Source of the DNA: Winogradskyella endarachnes | Lineage (GTDB): Bacteria; Bacteroidota; Bacteroidia; Flavobacteriales; Flavobacteriaceae | Assembly (NCBI RefSeq): GCF_009741275.1 | Contig: NZ_WOWS01000001.1 | Span: 558,001 to 622,000, forward strand | Direction: 5' to 3' | Length of the DNA stretch: 64,000 bases | In this document: piece by piece, positions 9,243 through 18,238 of the stretch | Position numbering within the stretch: the stretch's first letter is position 1 | How the letters are laid out: the number at the start of each line of letters is the position of its first letter | Position numbers and translations under genes: made by a program | The notes under the pieces: generated by a model | What the model was told of the DNA's origin: nothing | Database searches by the model: none | Seen by the model: only the letters and a program-made list of their open reading frames with translations

Positions 9243-12032
9243 ATGAATTCTACTGTTATAGACGTTAACCCAAAAGAAAACATCATAATTAAAGGTGCAA
9301 AACTGCATAATCTTAAAAATATTGATGTGGTTATTCCTAGAAATAAGTTAGTAGTTATTACAGGGTTATCAGGTTCGGGTAAATCTAGTTTAGCTTTTAA
9401 TACCCTTTATGCAGAAGGCCAAAGACGTTATGTAGAAAGTCTTAGTAGTTATGCGCGTCAGTTTTTAGGACGACTTAACAAACCCAAAGTAGATTATATA
9501 AAAGGTATTGCACCAGCCATTGCCATTGAGCAAAAAGTAAATTCTACAAATCCACGTTCTACAGTTGGTACAACAACAGAAATATATGATTATCTAAAAT
9601 TATTATTTGCTAGAATTGGAAAAACCTACTCGCCTATTTCTGGAGAGGAGGTAAAAAAACATACAGTTTCTGATGTTATAAACTTTATTTCAAAATTTGA
9701 AGAACGTTCTAAATTACTTCTCTTAGCTCCTATATTATTAGAAGAAGGCAGAACCATAGAAAACAAACTTAAAACTTTACAACAGCAAGGTTATGCACGT
9801 ATTAAGGTAAAAGATGAAGTAGTTAGAATTGACGAAGCCTTAAAAGGAGAAATATCACCTGATAAAAATTTATTTCTTGTTGTAGACAGAATCGTTTTTA
9901 AAAATGATGAAGATTTTCTCAACCGATTAGCAGATGCTGTAGGAACTGCCTTTTATGAAGGTATTGGCACCTGCATTATAGAATCGCTTTCAGATAATAA
10001 GCAAACGATTTTTAATAATAAGTTTGAATTAGATGGTATGTCTTTTTTAGAACCTAATACTCATTTATTTAGCTTTAATAATCCTTATGGTGCTTGCCCA
10101 AAATGCGAAGGTTATGGTGATATTATTGGTATTGATGCTGATTTAGTAATCCCTAATACCGCATTATCGGTTTATGAAAATGCCATATTTCCTTGGCGTG
10201 GAGATTCTATGAGTTGGTATAAAGACCAGTTGGTTAATAACTCGCATCATTTTGATTTTCCTATTCATAAACCATACTTTCAATTAACAGATGAGCAAAA
10301 AGCGCTCATATGGAAAGGAAACAAGTACTTTGAAGGCTTAGATTCTTTTTTCGCTGAGCTAGAGTCTAAAGCTTATAAAATTCAGAATCGTGTAATGTTA
10401 TCGCGCTATCGTGGTAAAACCAAATGTAGTGTTTGTAATGGTAAACGTTTGCGAGAAGAGGCTAATTATGTAAAAGTAAGTGACGCTACTATTACAGATT
10501 TAGTTGATTTACCAATTGATGAATTAGCCGATTTTTTTAACAAATTAAAGCTTAGTGAAAGTGATGCTAAAATTGCAAAACGTTTATTAACAGAAATAAA
10601 TACACGTCTTGCATTTCTCTCTAATGTTGGCTTAAGTTATTTAACTTTAAACCGAAGATCTAACACCTTATCTGGTGGAGAAAGTCAACGTATTAATTTA
10701 GCAACATCTTTAGGTAGTAGCCTAGTTGGTTCTATGTATATTTTAGACGAGCCAAGTATTGGCCTGCATCCTAAAGATACTGAACGTTTAATAGACGTTT
10801 TAAAAACATTGCGAGATTTAGGCAATACGGTTATTGTTGTTGAGCATGATGAAGATATAATGAAAGCAGCCGATGCTATTATAGATATTGGTCCGGAAGC
10901 CGGAACTTTTGGCGGTGAAGTTATGGCAGTTGGCAATTTTAAAGACATTCTAGCAGCAGATACTTTAACTGCAAAATATTTAAATGGTCAACTAGAAATA
11001 GAGATTCCAAAAAAACGAAGAACCTCAAAGTATAGTGTGAATATAATTGGTGCTCGCGAAAATAATTTACAAAATATAGATGTTTCACTACCATTAGACA
11101 TGCTAACAGTAATAACTGGAGTTTCTGGTAGTGGAAAAAGCACGTTAGTTAAAAAAATATTATTTCCTGCAATACAAAAGAAATTAACTGGTTTTAGTGA
11201 TAAAATTGGTCAGGTTTCAGAAATTAAAGGCAATCACAGTAATATAAAACATGTAGAATTTGTAGACCAGAATCCTATTGGTCGTTCATCGCGCTCTAAT
11301 CCAGTTACCTATATAAAAGCGTATGATGATATTAGAGCTTTATTTGCTGCACAACAACTAAGTAAAATAAGAAATTATGCGGCAAAACATTTTAGTTTTA
11401 ACGTAGATGGTGGACGCTGTGAAACTTGTAAAGGTGAAGGCGAAGTGACTATAGAAATGCAATTTATGGCAGATGTGCATTTAACTTGTGATACCTGCAA
11501 TGGAAAACGTTTTAAAAAAGAAATACTAGAAGTTAAGTTTGAAGGTAAATCTATAGATGACATTCTTAATCTTACTATTGATGACGCTATTGCTTTCTTT
11601 TCAACTCACAAACAAACTAAAATACAAGGAAAATTACAACCGCTTCAAGATGTAGGTTTAGGATATGTTACTTTAGGCCAATCCTCTTCTACCCTTTCTG
11701 GTGGTGAAGCTCAACGTATTAAACTAGCTACTTTTTTAGGAAAAGGGAGTAAAAGTGATAATGCACTATTTATATTTGATGAACCTACTACAGGACTCCA
11801 TTTTCATGATATAAAGAAATTACTAAAATCATTTCAGGCGTTAATAAGTAAAGGGCATTCTATAGTTGTGATTGAACATAATATCGATTTAATAAAATGT
11901 GCCGATTATATTATTGATTTAGGACCTGAAGGCGGTAAACATGGAGGGCAATTAGTTGCCGCAGGAACACCGGAAGAAATTGCAAAAAACAAGAATTCCA
12001 TAACAGGAAAATATCTTCAAGAAAAATTATAA
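9243..12032 (+). CDS. uvrA: UvrABC system protein A
   Basis: DNA-damage sensor ATPase of nucleotide excision repair; loads UvrB on lesions. Two ABC halves are complete: Walker A GLSGSGKSS near residue 42 and GVSGSGKST near residue 628, ABC signatures LSGGESQR (about 476) and LSGGEAQR (about 816), Walker B ILDEPSIGLHP and IFDEPTTGLHF. Both zinc modules are present: CPKCEGYGD with CSVCNGKR, and CETCKGEGE with CDTCNGKR. 929 aa, normal length. It has its own promoter and is followed after 1 nt by the next gene, which suggests translational coupling. Confidence 0.98.
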   Translation: MNSTVIDVNPKENIIIKGAKLHNLKNIDVVIPRNKLVVITGLSGSGKSSLAFNTLYAEGQRRYVESLSSYARQFLGRLNKPKVDYIKGIAPAIAIEQKVNSTNPRSTVGTTTEIYDYLKLLFARIGKTYSPISGEEVKKHTVSDVINFISKFEERSKLLLLAPILLEEGRTIENKLKTLQQQGYARIKVKDEVVRIDEALKGEISPDKNLFLVVDRIVFKNDEDFLNRLADAVGTAFYEGIGTCIIESLSDNKQTIFNNKFELDGMSFLEPNTHLFSFNNPYGACPKCEGYGDIIGIDADLVIPNTALSVYENAIFPWRGDSMSWYKDQLVNNSHHFDFPIHKPYFQLTDEQKALIWKGNKYFEGLDSFFAELESKAYKIQNRVMLSRYRGKTKCSVCNGKRLREEANYVKVSDATITDLVDLPIDELADFFNKLKLSESDAKIAKRLLTEINTRLAFLSNVGLSYLTLNRRSNTLSGGESQRINLATSLGSSLVGSMYILDEPSIGLHPKDTERLIDVLKTLRDLGNTVIVVEHDEDIMKAADAIIDIGPEAGTFGGEVMAVGNFKDILAADTLTAKYLNGQLEIEIPKKRRTSKYSVNIIGARENNLQNIDVSLPLDMLTVITGVSGSGKSTLVKKILFPAIQKKLTGFSDKIGQVSEIKGNHSNIKHVEFVDQNPIGRSSRSNPVTYIKAYDDIRALFAAQQLSKIRNYAAKHFSFNVDGGRCETCKGEGEVTIEMQFMADVHLTCDTCNGKRFKKEILEVKFEGKSIDDILNLTIDDAIAFFSTHKQTKIQGKLQPLQDVGLGYVTLGQSSSTLSGGEAQRIKLATFLGKGSKSDNALFIFDEPTTGLHFHDIKKLLKSFQALISKGHSIVVIEHNIDLIKCADYIIDLGPEGGKHGGQLVAAGTPEEIAKNKNSITGKYLQEKL

Positions 12033-12033
12033 T

Positions 12034-12690
12034 ATGGAATTACCAAGAGGATTTCATAATGAAGTTATAGAAGCAAAAGAAAATTCTCTGAAGAATGATA
12101 ATTTTAAATCTTCCGTATCTACTGCTCCTTTAGTTTATGGTGGCGCAAGTTTTAAAACGAATGTTCTTGTTGAAAAATCGAGTTCAAAAGTGCTTTATAA
12201 ACCTTCTATTGGTGTTGCCCTTTTTAGTTTTATTTTTTTAGCCGTAGGGTTTGGCGTTTTATTTTTTGGTATAATCCCTTTATTTAAATCTAATTTTGAT
12301 AGCGCATCTGTAAATTGGTTCTTACTCATTTTTGGGCTAATTTTTTTTTCTGCTGGAAGTTTTATGTTTTATAGCTTTTACAAACCACGTGTTTTCGACA
12401 AACAATTAGGTGTTTATTACAAAGCTTATAATGTTGATATTCATAAAATAAGAAGGGATACTTCCAAAAAATACATTCCTTTAAACACTATTATTGCTTT
12501 ACAAATTATTGGTGAGCATGTAAAAAGTGATAAAGGTTCTTACAAAAGTTTTGAGCTCAATTTAGTTTTAAATGATAGTTCTAGAAAAAACGTTGTTGAT
12601 CATGGAAATTTAAAATCTTTAATTAAAGATGCTGAAGTTTTAAGTGAGTTTTTAAACGTCCCTATTTGGCATGCTGGTTCTACTAATTAG
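12034..12690 (+). CDS. hypothetical protein with two membrane helices
   Basis: 218 aa. An N-terminal polar segment of about 60 residues is followed by two hydrophobic helices (about 66-88 and 98-121) and a C-terminal domain rich in beta strands (ending FLNVPIWHAG) that resembles bacterial PH-like membrane domains; this is only a visual impression. It starts 1 nt after the uvrA stop, so it is in the same transcript. Its last codon overlaps the end of the convergent DUF3667 gene by 4 bp. Confidence 0.7.
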   Translation: MELPRGFHNEVIEAKENSLKNDNFKSSVSTAPLVYGGASFKTNVLVEKSSSKVLYKPSIGVALFSFIFLAVGFGVLFFGIIPLFKSNFDSASVNWFLLIFGLIFFSAGSFMFYSFYKPRVFDKQLGVYYKAYNVDIHKIRRDTSKKYIPLNTIIALQIIGEHVKSDKGSYKSFELNLVLNDSSRKNVVDHGNLKSLIKDAEVLSEFLNVPIWHAGSTN

Positions 12691-13751
12691 TAAAACATAA
12701 ATGCATACAAAGCTATTATTATAGCTGTGGTTGGTATTACAATGGTCATAAACATAAAGGTTGCAATACTACACTTAAACCAACTTACAAACCATCCTCT
12801 ACCATAAAAATTCTTTAAACCAGCCATTAAATAAAAAAATGTAGAAAGTGCTACAAGCCAGTCTATCCAATCTGGGATATCCCAAATTAAATTTACACCA
12901 AAAATAATACTGAATACGGTAAAGAGGTAAGAAAAAAAGTAAAAGCTAAATACTAAATGATGTGCATATCGTCCTTTTCTAAAATAAAGTAACTTTATAA
13001 TTAAGGCAAAAATGGGTAATAAAAAGAATAATGCAATAGGTATTGTATCATAAAACGCATGTAGAATATTTCCGCCATCTCTAGCCTTATAAAACTTTAG
13101 AGCTTGTTCATACAGTTTTGTTTTAAACCAACCGTCATCTTCTTCCAAACCCATTGCTTTATAAATCTTGGTATCTGGTGCATTAATTCTTATTAAGGAA
13201 TCTATTTCTGCTTCATTAAAATCAAATGAAATATCAGTTTTCTTTGGTAACTTTTCTAATGAAACAATAGAATCTATTTCGGCATCAGACATTCTGGTTA
13301 AATATTGATTGTCTTTTAAAGCTTTTTTAATTTTTAATCTGCTTAAAGAATCTGATTTACTAATTTTTAAAGAATCCACCACAGTAGAAACATCGTCTCC
13401 CTCTAAAGTTTTTCTTAATTCTTCGTTTAATAGTTCTGTTTGATTTCTAACGGTAAAAGAAAATATAAAAAAGAATACAACAGAAATAAACAAATACATC
13501 TGTGCAGGATGCAAATACAACAAACGTTTTCCTTTAATAAACTCTTTAGCTAAATAACCTGGTTTAAATAATAATGGAATAAAACTTTTTATAAAACGAG
13601 CATCAAACGAAAAGTAATTACTTATGGTGTTATAAAATAAAACGCCAATAGTTAATTCGTCGTTTGTTTTTTGTCCACAATGCGGACAAAACTGAAAACC
13701 TTCATCATAAGGTTGTTCACAATTTTTACAATTTGTTTGGTTGGTTTTCAT
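12687..13751 (-). CDS. DUF3667 zinc-ribbon membrane protein
   Basis: 354 aa. An N-terminal zinc ribbon (NCKNCEQPYDEGFQFCPHCGQK, two CxxC pairs) is followed by the DUF3667 signature (FYNTISNYFSFDARF, FKPGYLAKEFIKGKR, LHPAQMYLFISVVFFF), a charged loop of about 120 residues and three to four C-terminal membrane helices. The start is taken as the ATG at 13751; a TTG four codons upstream is possible but unnecessary. Members are inner-membrane proteins of unknown function, common in Bacteroidota. Tail-to-tail 4-bp overlap with the preceding gene. Confidence 0.87.
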   Translation of the reverse strand: MKTNQTNCKNCEQPYDEGFQFCPHCGQKTNDELTIGVLFYNTISNYFSFDARFIKSFIPLLFKPGYLAKEFIKGKRLLYLHPAQMYLFISVVFFFIFSFTVRNQTELLNEELRKTLEGDDVSTVVDSLKISKSDSLSRLKIKKALKDNQYLTRMSDAEIDSIVSLEKLPKKTDISFDFNEAEIDSLIRINAPDTKIYKAMGLEEDDGWFKTKLYEQALKFYKARDGGNILHAFYDTIPIALFFLLPIFALIIKLLYFRKGRYAHHLVFSFYFFSYLFTVFSIIFGVNLIWDIPDWIDWLVALSTFFYLMAGLKNFYGRGWFVSWFKCSIATFMFMTIVIPTTAIIIALYAFMFY

Positions 13752-13888
13752 TTTAGTTGGCAATCCGTTTTAAAAGTAACAAAAATTATAATATTTCTTA
13801 CATAATTTTATAATTTCAATTTCAATATTTGTAATTAAAACAAAATTACACTATTATAATTACCTAATTTTAAGCTACTTAAATATTT

Positions 13889-13904
13889 TGGCACGCTGTT
13901 TGTT
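13889..13904 (+). promoter_or_regulatory. sigma-54-like promoter
   Basis: TGGCACG, four bases, TTGTT: the GG is 10 nt before the GT of the -12 element. This matches the sigma-54 consensus TGGCACG-N4-TTGCW except for the last C (T here). The predicted start would lie about 12 nt downstream, leaving a 25-nt leader before the ATG at 13941. No TAnnTTTG box competes with it. Confidence 0.5.
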
Positions 13905-13940
13905 TACTACTAAACGAGTTTAATTTAAAACCCATTTATT

Positions 13941-15155
13941 ATGAAACGAATTCTATATTTATTTGCAGCTTTAGTAGCAATAAGCACAACTGCATTCGCA
14001 ACAACTAACACAACATCAGAAGCAGAAGCTTCAATTAATAACTATGTGAGAGGTTATGGCAATTCTTTCATATTTACAGAAGCTGGTATTGAATTTTCTG
14101 TATTTGCAGATGGTCAATTTGATTTTTATATACCAAATTACGGACCAGATGTAAATGTTAACATAGATACTCCTGGATTTAGCTTAAGTTTTAACAACGG
14201 TTACAATTACAATCCGTACATACAGTACGATGAGTTTGGTGCAATAATTCAAATAGAAAACACTCCTATTTATTATGATTATTACGGACGAGTTAACCAA
14301 ATAGGCAACATTTTTATTAACTACAACTCTAGAGGAAGAATTACTAGATTAGGTGGACTAAATGTATATTACAGAAATAACGCATTTTGGAGATATGATG
14401 GTTTTATAAATGCATATAATAGAGCATACGTTTACAGACCATGGCATAGGTTTTATGCAATTCCAAATGTTAATTTTTGTATGGTTCATGTAAATCCTTA
14501 CAGACAATTTTATACTCCTGTAAGACATATTTACTACAGACCTTACACTAATAATGTAAGACATTACAACATTGTAAGAAGAGATAATGGACATGTAACA
14601 AGACGTACTACTACTGTAAGAAATACACGTAGATATGTACAAACACCAAGAAATAAAACAGAAAGAAGCATTAGAACACGTGCAACACGAAATAACAAAA
14701 TCATTGCTACAACTAGAGCTACACGTTTAAATACAAACAATGCTGTAAGAACGTCTAGAAATAATAATACAACAACTAGAACTAGTACAAGACGCACCAC
14801 AGATAAAGTAACGCCTACTAGAACTACAAGAAATAATAGAGCAGTGACAACACGATCTACAACTAGAGTTAACACACCTACTACAACAACACGTAGTAGC
14901 ACAACGACAACTACTAGAAGCACAAGAAATAATAATGTGACCAGAACGAACAGAACTGTGTCTAATAATAGAACAACTACGAGCAAGCCTAGAACTACAG
15001 CAACACGATCAAGTAACAATAGATCTCAAAGCACTAGAAAGGTAAGCTCCGTTCAAAATAAAAGAAAAACAACGTCTGTGTCTAATAGATCTAACAGCAG
15101 TAGAAACACTAACCGAAGTGCTACTAGATCTAACACAAAACGTACAAGAGGATAA
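13941..15155 (+). CDS. secreted protein with a long Arg/Thr/Asn/Ser-rich tail
   Basis: 404 aa. A signal peptide (ILYLFAALVAISTTAFA) precedes a Tyr/Asn-rich domain to about residue 210 with repeated strands such as IQIENTPIYYDYYGRVNQIGNI. The last ~195 residues are low complexity, built from Arg, Thr, Asn and Ser with almost no acidic residues (for example RTSTRRTTDKVTPTRTTR); the calculated pI must be extremely high. Relatives of the N-terminal domain occur in Flavobacteriaceae as unknowns. The tail could bind DNA, polysaccharide or peptidoglycan outside the inner membrane; this is inference. The long reading frame on the opposite strand of the tail is a composition shadow. Confidence 0.85.
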   Translation: MKRILYLFAALVAISTTAFATTNTTSEAEASINNYVRGYGNSFIFTEAGIEFSVFADGQFDFYIPNYGPDVNVNIDTPGFSLSFNNGYNYNPYIQYDEFGAIIQIENTPIYYDYYGRVNQIGNIFINYNSRGRITRLGGLNVYYRNNAFWRYDGFINAYNRAYVYRPWHRFYAIPNVNFCMVHVNPYRQFYTPVRHIYYRPYTNNVRHYNIVRRDNGHVTRRTTTVRNTRRYVQTPRNKTERSIRTRATRNNKIIATTRATRLNTNNAVRTSRNNNTTTRTSTRRTTDKVTPTRTTRNNRAVTTRSTTRVNTPTTTTRSSTTTTTRSTRNNNVTRTNRTVSNNRTTTSKPRTTATRSSNNRSQSTRKVSSVQNKRKTTSVSNRSNSSRNTNRSATRSNTKRTRG

Positions 15156-15179
15156 AAAAGATTTTTTTGGTTGGTTAGG

Positions 15180-15231
15180 ATGTCCCATTTGATGTATGCT
15201 TTAGAGCACCTTATGGGACATTCTTTTTTAT
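15180..15231 (+). terminator. rho-independent terminator
   Basis: ATGTCCCAT (15180-15188) pairs with ATGGGACAT (15213-15221); an inner TGCT/AGCA stem stabilises the loop; a T-rich tail follows. Confidence 0.85.
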
Positions 15232-15232
15232 A

Positions 15233-15256
15233 GATTCCTGCGAAAGCAGGAATTTC
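15233..15256. repeat. short palindromic repeat, family A
   Basis: ATTCCTGC-GAAA-GCAGGAAT: a perfect 8-bp stem closed by a GNRA tetraloop, flanked by G and TTC. The same core (GATTCCTGY...CGCAGAAAT) occurs as an inverted pair at 18165-18237. Confidence 0.7.
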
Positions 15257-15305
15257 TATTTTATAATCTTATCTCCAATATTTATTATAATTGAGAAAAC
15301 GAATA

Positions 15306-16766
15306 TTACTTGAAACGTAAATACTTTTTTATCTGATTTGAAATATCCTCAGAAACATTTAATTTAAATATAAGAATTACATAAATTAATCCTATTAAAA
15401 TTGATTTCAAAATTATATTTAGTATAGGTTGAAAAGGAAAATCCCAAAAGTAAAACCCTAGAGATAATACCAATAATGTTACTACAATTTTGGTAGAACC
15501 TAAAGTGAAAGGCAACATATTAAATTTTTGTTTTACAAATAAAATTTTAACCGTATTATAGATAAAAACGGCTAAAAATGTTGCAAATGCAGAACCTTCA
15601 ATGCCATAAATAGGTATAAAAATAGCATTAAGAATAATCGCCATAATGGCTAACAACACTCCAAAAAACAACACCATTCTGTAATAATCACTATTAAATA
15701 AAATGGCATTGTTATTACCCAAACTGTTATCATACAACTTAGCTAAACTTACAATTAAAACTACAAAAAGTCCTCCTGTAAATTTATCTGGAAGAATCTC
15801 GTACAGCTGATTAATATTTAAAATAATCAACAGAAATATAAAGCCACTAATCACCAAAAGCGTCATAGAACTGCGTTTGTATAAATCTTCAAGTGAATCA
15901 TAGTCCCTCTCATTAAGATACTTTGCAGATAATGGTAACATAATTTGATGCATAGCACGCTGTGGAACAGCAATTACAGTTGCAATAAAAATAGCCACAC
16001 TATAATAAGCCACTTTCTCAATATCTGGCAACATTATACCAATCATAAACTTATCTATATCTAAAATTAACGTAGCAACAGAACCTGCTATAATCATTAA
16101 TGCTGCATATTTTAAAATAGAAAATTGACGCTCTAATTTTTGAAATTTCAAATTCGGAAATCTAACAGAATAGGCATACAATTTCATTATTACCATTCTA
16201 ATTACATATACAGCAACAAGTGCCACAATAAAACCATCTGCTGTTAACCAATTAAAATAAACAGCCAACAATAGAAACATAATGCAAACTCTATGAAAAA
16301 TCTCTTTCATTAAATTACCAAAAACGGTTTGCATTTGCACTTTGGTCCATGCAAAAAAGATTTCGAAATAAGCCATTGAAATCGCTAGTACAAAAATGTG
16401 CCAAATATAATTTTCTACTATTTGATTCTCATTAGACAACCATTCTACAATAATATCGTACGCAAAATAACTTATAAATGTAGCAGGTATAATAAACAGA
16501 AAAGGCAGAAATAACATAAACGTTAGAAAACTATTAATACCATTTCTAGTTTTAAATGTTGAATAGAATTTTACAATCGCATTATGAACTCCAAAAGCCA
16601 TAAAAGGCATCATAATATTAGCTGCAGAAAGTAAAAAAGCCACCAATCCATAATATTCGTCGGTTAGAAAATTGGTATAAAGAAAAAGCGTATTAATCGC
16701 ACCTATACCAAAACCCAAATACGTGGTTATTGTGTTTTTAAAAGATTGGTTTAATACTATTCCCAT
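15306..16766 (-). CDS. polysaccharide flippase, MATE/PST (Wzx-like) family
   Basis: 486 aa with 12 or more hydrophobic helices spread over the whole length and short polar loops, the pattern of oligosaccharide flippases that move lipid-linked sugar units across the inner membrane. It starts MGIVLNQSFKNTITTYLGFGIGA, which is typical of the flavobacterial branch. It lies downstream of a glycosyltransferase gene on the same strand (about 100 nt gap), then YfhO, so a surface glycan or lipopolysaccharide role is likely. The exported unit is unknown. Confidence 0.9.
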   Translation of the reverse strand: MGIVLNQSFKNTITTYLGFGIGAINTLFLYTNFLTDEYYGLVAFLLSAANIMMPFMAFGVHNAIVKFYSTFKTRNGINSFLTFMLFLPFLFIIPATFISYFAYDIIVEWLSNENQIVENYIWHIFVLAISMAYFEIFFAWTKVQMQTVFGNLMKEIFHRVCIMFLLLAVYFNWLTADGFIVALVAVYVIRMVIMKLYAYSVRFPNLKFQKLERQFSILKYAALMIIAGSVATLILDIDKFMIGIMLPDIEKVAYYSVAIFIATVIAVPQRAMHQIMLPLSAKYLNERDYDSLEDLYKRSSMTLLVISGFIFLLIILNINQLYEILPDKFTGGLFVVLIVSLAKLYDNSLGNNNAILFNSDYYRMVLFFGVLLAIMAIILNAIFIPIYGIEGSAFATFLAVFIYNTVKILFVKQKFNMLPFTLGSTKIVVTLLVLSLGFYFWDFPFQPILNIILKSILIGLIYVILIFKLNVSEDISNQIKKYLRFK

Positions 16767-16825
16767 AGTGATGCAAAATACGTTTATAAAAATTCAATTT
16801 GTATATTGTTTTTTGTTTAAAAATC

Positions 16826-16849
16826 ACCCTAAAATCCCGTCAAGGGAAA
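16826..16849. repeat. short intergenic repeat, family B (degenerate)
   Basis: ACCCTAAAATCCCGTCAAGGGAA resembles the CCCCTTTAATGCCCCAAAGGGG element at 28565-28586. It lies between the flippase and the glycosyltransferase. Confidence 0.35.
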
Positions 16850-16871
16850 ATCTCACCGTTACGATAAATAA

Positions 16872-18161
16872 TCAGTTATCTTTTATAAGTTGACTTAATT
16901 TTTCTGTCAATGCTTTTCGGCTGTAAGGCTGTAAACCAATAGGGTTTACAATTAAAGTTTTATTCTGAAATGCTTCAAAATAAGTTAATAATTGAGATTT
17001 TAATTCCGCCTTTTGAGTATAATTAAAATAGGTTCCTGTGTTGGTTGACGTGATAATTTTTTCTACATCAGCATCTTTAGGACCTAAAGCCAGTATTGGA
17101 GTTTCGGCAATAAGGTATTCAAAAACTTTACCTGCAATAATGGCTTTGGTGTCTTCGGAATCAATTTCTATTAATAATAATAATTGCGATTTCATTTGAA
17201 ACTTTATAGCTTCGTCATGACTCACATAACCTACAACATCTAAATGATTTTTTAATCCGAATTGATTAATAGATTCAATAACGTCATCACTAACAACACC
17301 TATTAATTGTAACCTAAAAGCTTCAGAAAAATCTTTGTTTTCTTTTATTAATTCTGAAAGGGTTTCCCATAAAACTAACGGATTTCTTTGAGATAATAAA
17401 GAACCTATATGAGATAGTGTGAATTTCTCATCCTTCCCTTCTATTCTATTATTATGACCATCATAACCATTAGTAATAACCGTAATGGGTTGTTTTGTTT
17501 TGGTCTGAAACTCTTTTTTGGTATGATGGCTTGTCACAATAATCTGGTCTGCTGAATTTAAAACGTTGTGCTCTAAAGCTAAATGTTTCGCCTTTGAAGA
17601 AGCTGTAAGTTTTAAATCTTTATGATAGCCAATAGTCGTCCAAGGGTCTCTAAAATCTGCAAACCATTTTAAATCTAATTTAGCTTTTAATTGTAAACCA
17701 ATTAAATGCAAACTATGTGGTGGACCTGTTGTAATAATGTTATCAATCTTTTGCTTCTTTATATATTGAGACAGGAAATCTACCGAAGGTTTTATCCAAT
17801 TTTTACGAGCATCTGGAATAAAGAAATTCCCTCTCACAAAAAGCATTGTTTTCTCAACAATAGATTGTTTTTTCGCTTTTGGTATAACGCCAGAACTTAT
17901 CGTTTTAGATTTGCCTTTAGAAAACAAGCTAGCCAAACCGTAAGGCTCATTAATAGGTTGCTTTAAAATAGTTATATTTTCTGGAATCTCATTGACCAAA
18001 CTATCATCTAATATTGGGTAATTTGGGTTTTTAGGACAATACACTATAGGTTCTATTTCAAAATCTGGTAAATACTTCACAAACTTTAACCAACGTTGTA
18101 CGCCTGGACCTCCTGCTGGTGGCCAATAATAGGTTATGATTAGTACTTTTTTTTTGCTCAT
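16872..18161 (-). CDS. glycosyltransferase, GT4-like
   Basis: 429 aa, GT-B fold. The N-terminal Rossmann domain starts KKKVLIITYYWPPAGGPGVQRWLKF, a motif typical of flavobacterial glycosyltransferases, and the C-terminal half carries the donor-binding region (FTLSHIGSLLSQRNP, then GKVFEYLIAETPILALGP). Start: the ATG at 18161 is preferred; the one three codons upstream (18170) is made of the TGTCAT end of a palindromic repeat. Between YfhO and the flippase on one strand: a glycan-assembly block. Donor and acceptor sugars are unknown. Confidence 0.9.
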   Translation of the reverse strand: MSKKKVLIITYYWPPAGGPGVQRWLKFVKYLPDFEIEPIVYCPKNPNYPILDDSLVNEIPENITILKQPINEPYGLASLFSKGKSKTISSGVIPKAKKQSIVEKTMLFVRGNFFIPDARKNWIKPSVDFLSQYIKKQKIDNIITTGPPHSLHLIGLQLKAKLDLKWFADFRDPWTTIGYHKDLKLTASSKAKHLALEHNVLNSADQIIVTSHHTKKEFQTKTKQPITVITNGYDGHNNRIEGKDEKFTLSHIGSLLSQRNPLVLWETLSELIKENKDFSEAFRLQLIGVVSDDVIESINQFGLKNHLDVVGYVSHDEAIKFQMKSQLLLLIEIDSEDTKAIIAGKVFEYLIAETPILALGPKDADVEKIITSTNTGTYFNYTQKAELKSQLLTYFEAFQNKTLIVNPIGLQPYSRKALTEKLSQLIKDN

Positions 18162-18164
18162 GTC

Positions 18165-18237
18165 TGTCATTTCTGCAAAGGCAAGAATCTATTAACTAAT
18201 GATTTAAATGCGGATTCCTGTCTTCGCAGAAATCACA
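18165..18237. repeat. inverted pair of family A palindromic repeats
   Basis: Copy 1 (18165-18189) read on the minus strand gives GATTCTTGCCTTTGCAGAAA; copy 2 (18212-18237) on the plus strand gives GATTCCTGTCTTCGCAGAAA. They face each other around a 22-nt AT-rich centre and fill the gap between the YfhO stop and the glycosyltransferase start. Confidence 0.65.
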
Positions 18238-18238
18238 A

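Noticed and set aside
14564-15019. 151-aa Val/Leu-rich frame on the minus strand
   Set aside because: Composition shadow of the Thr/Arg/Asn codon repeats in the secreted protein on the plus strand.
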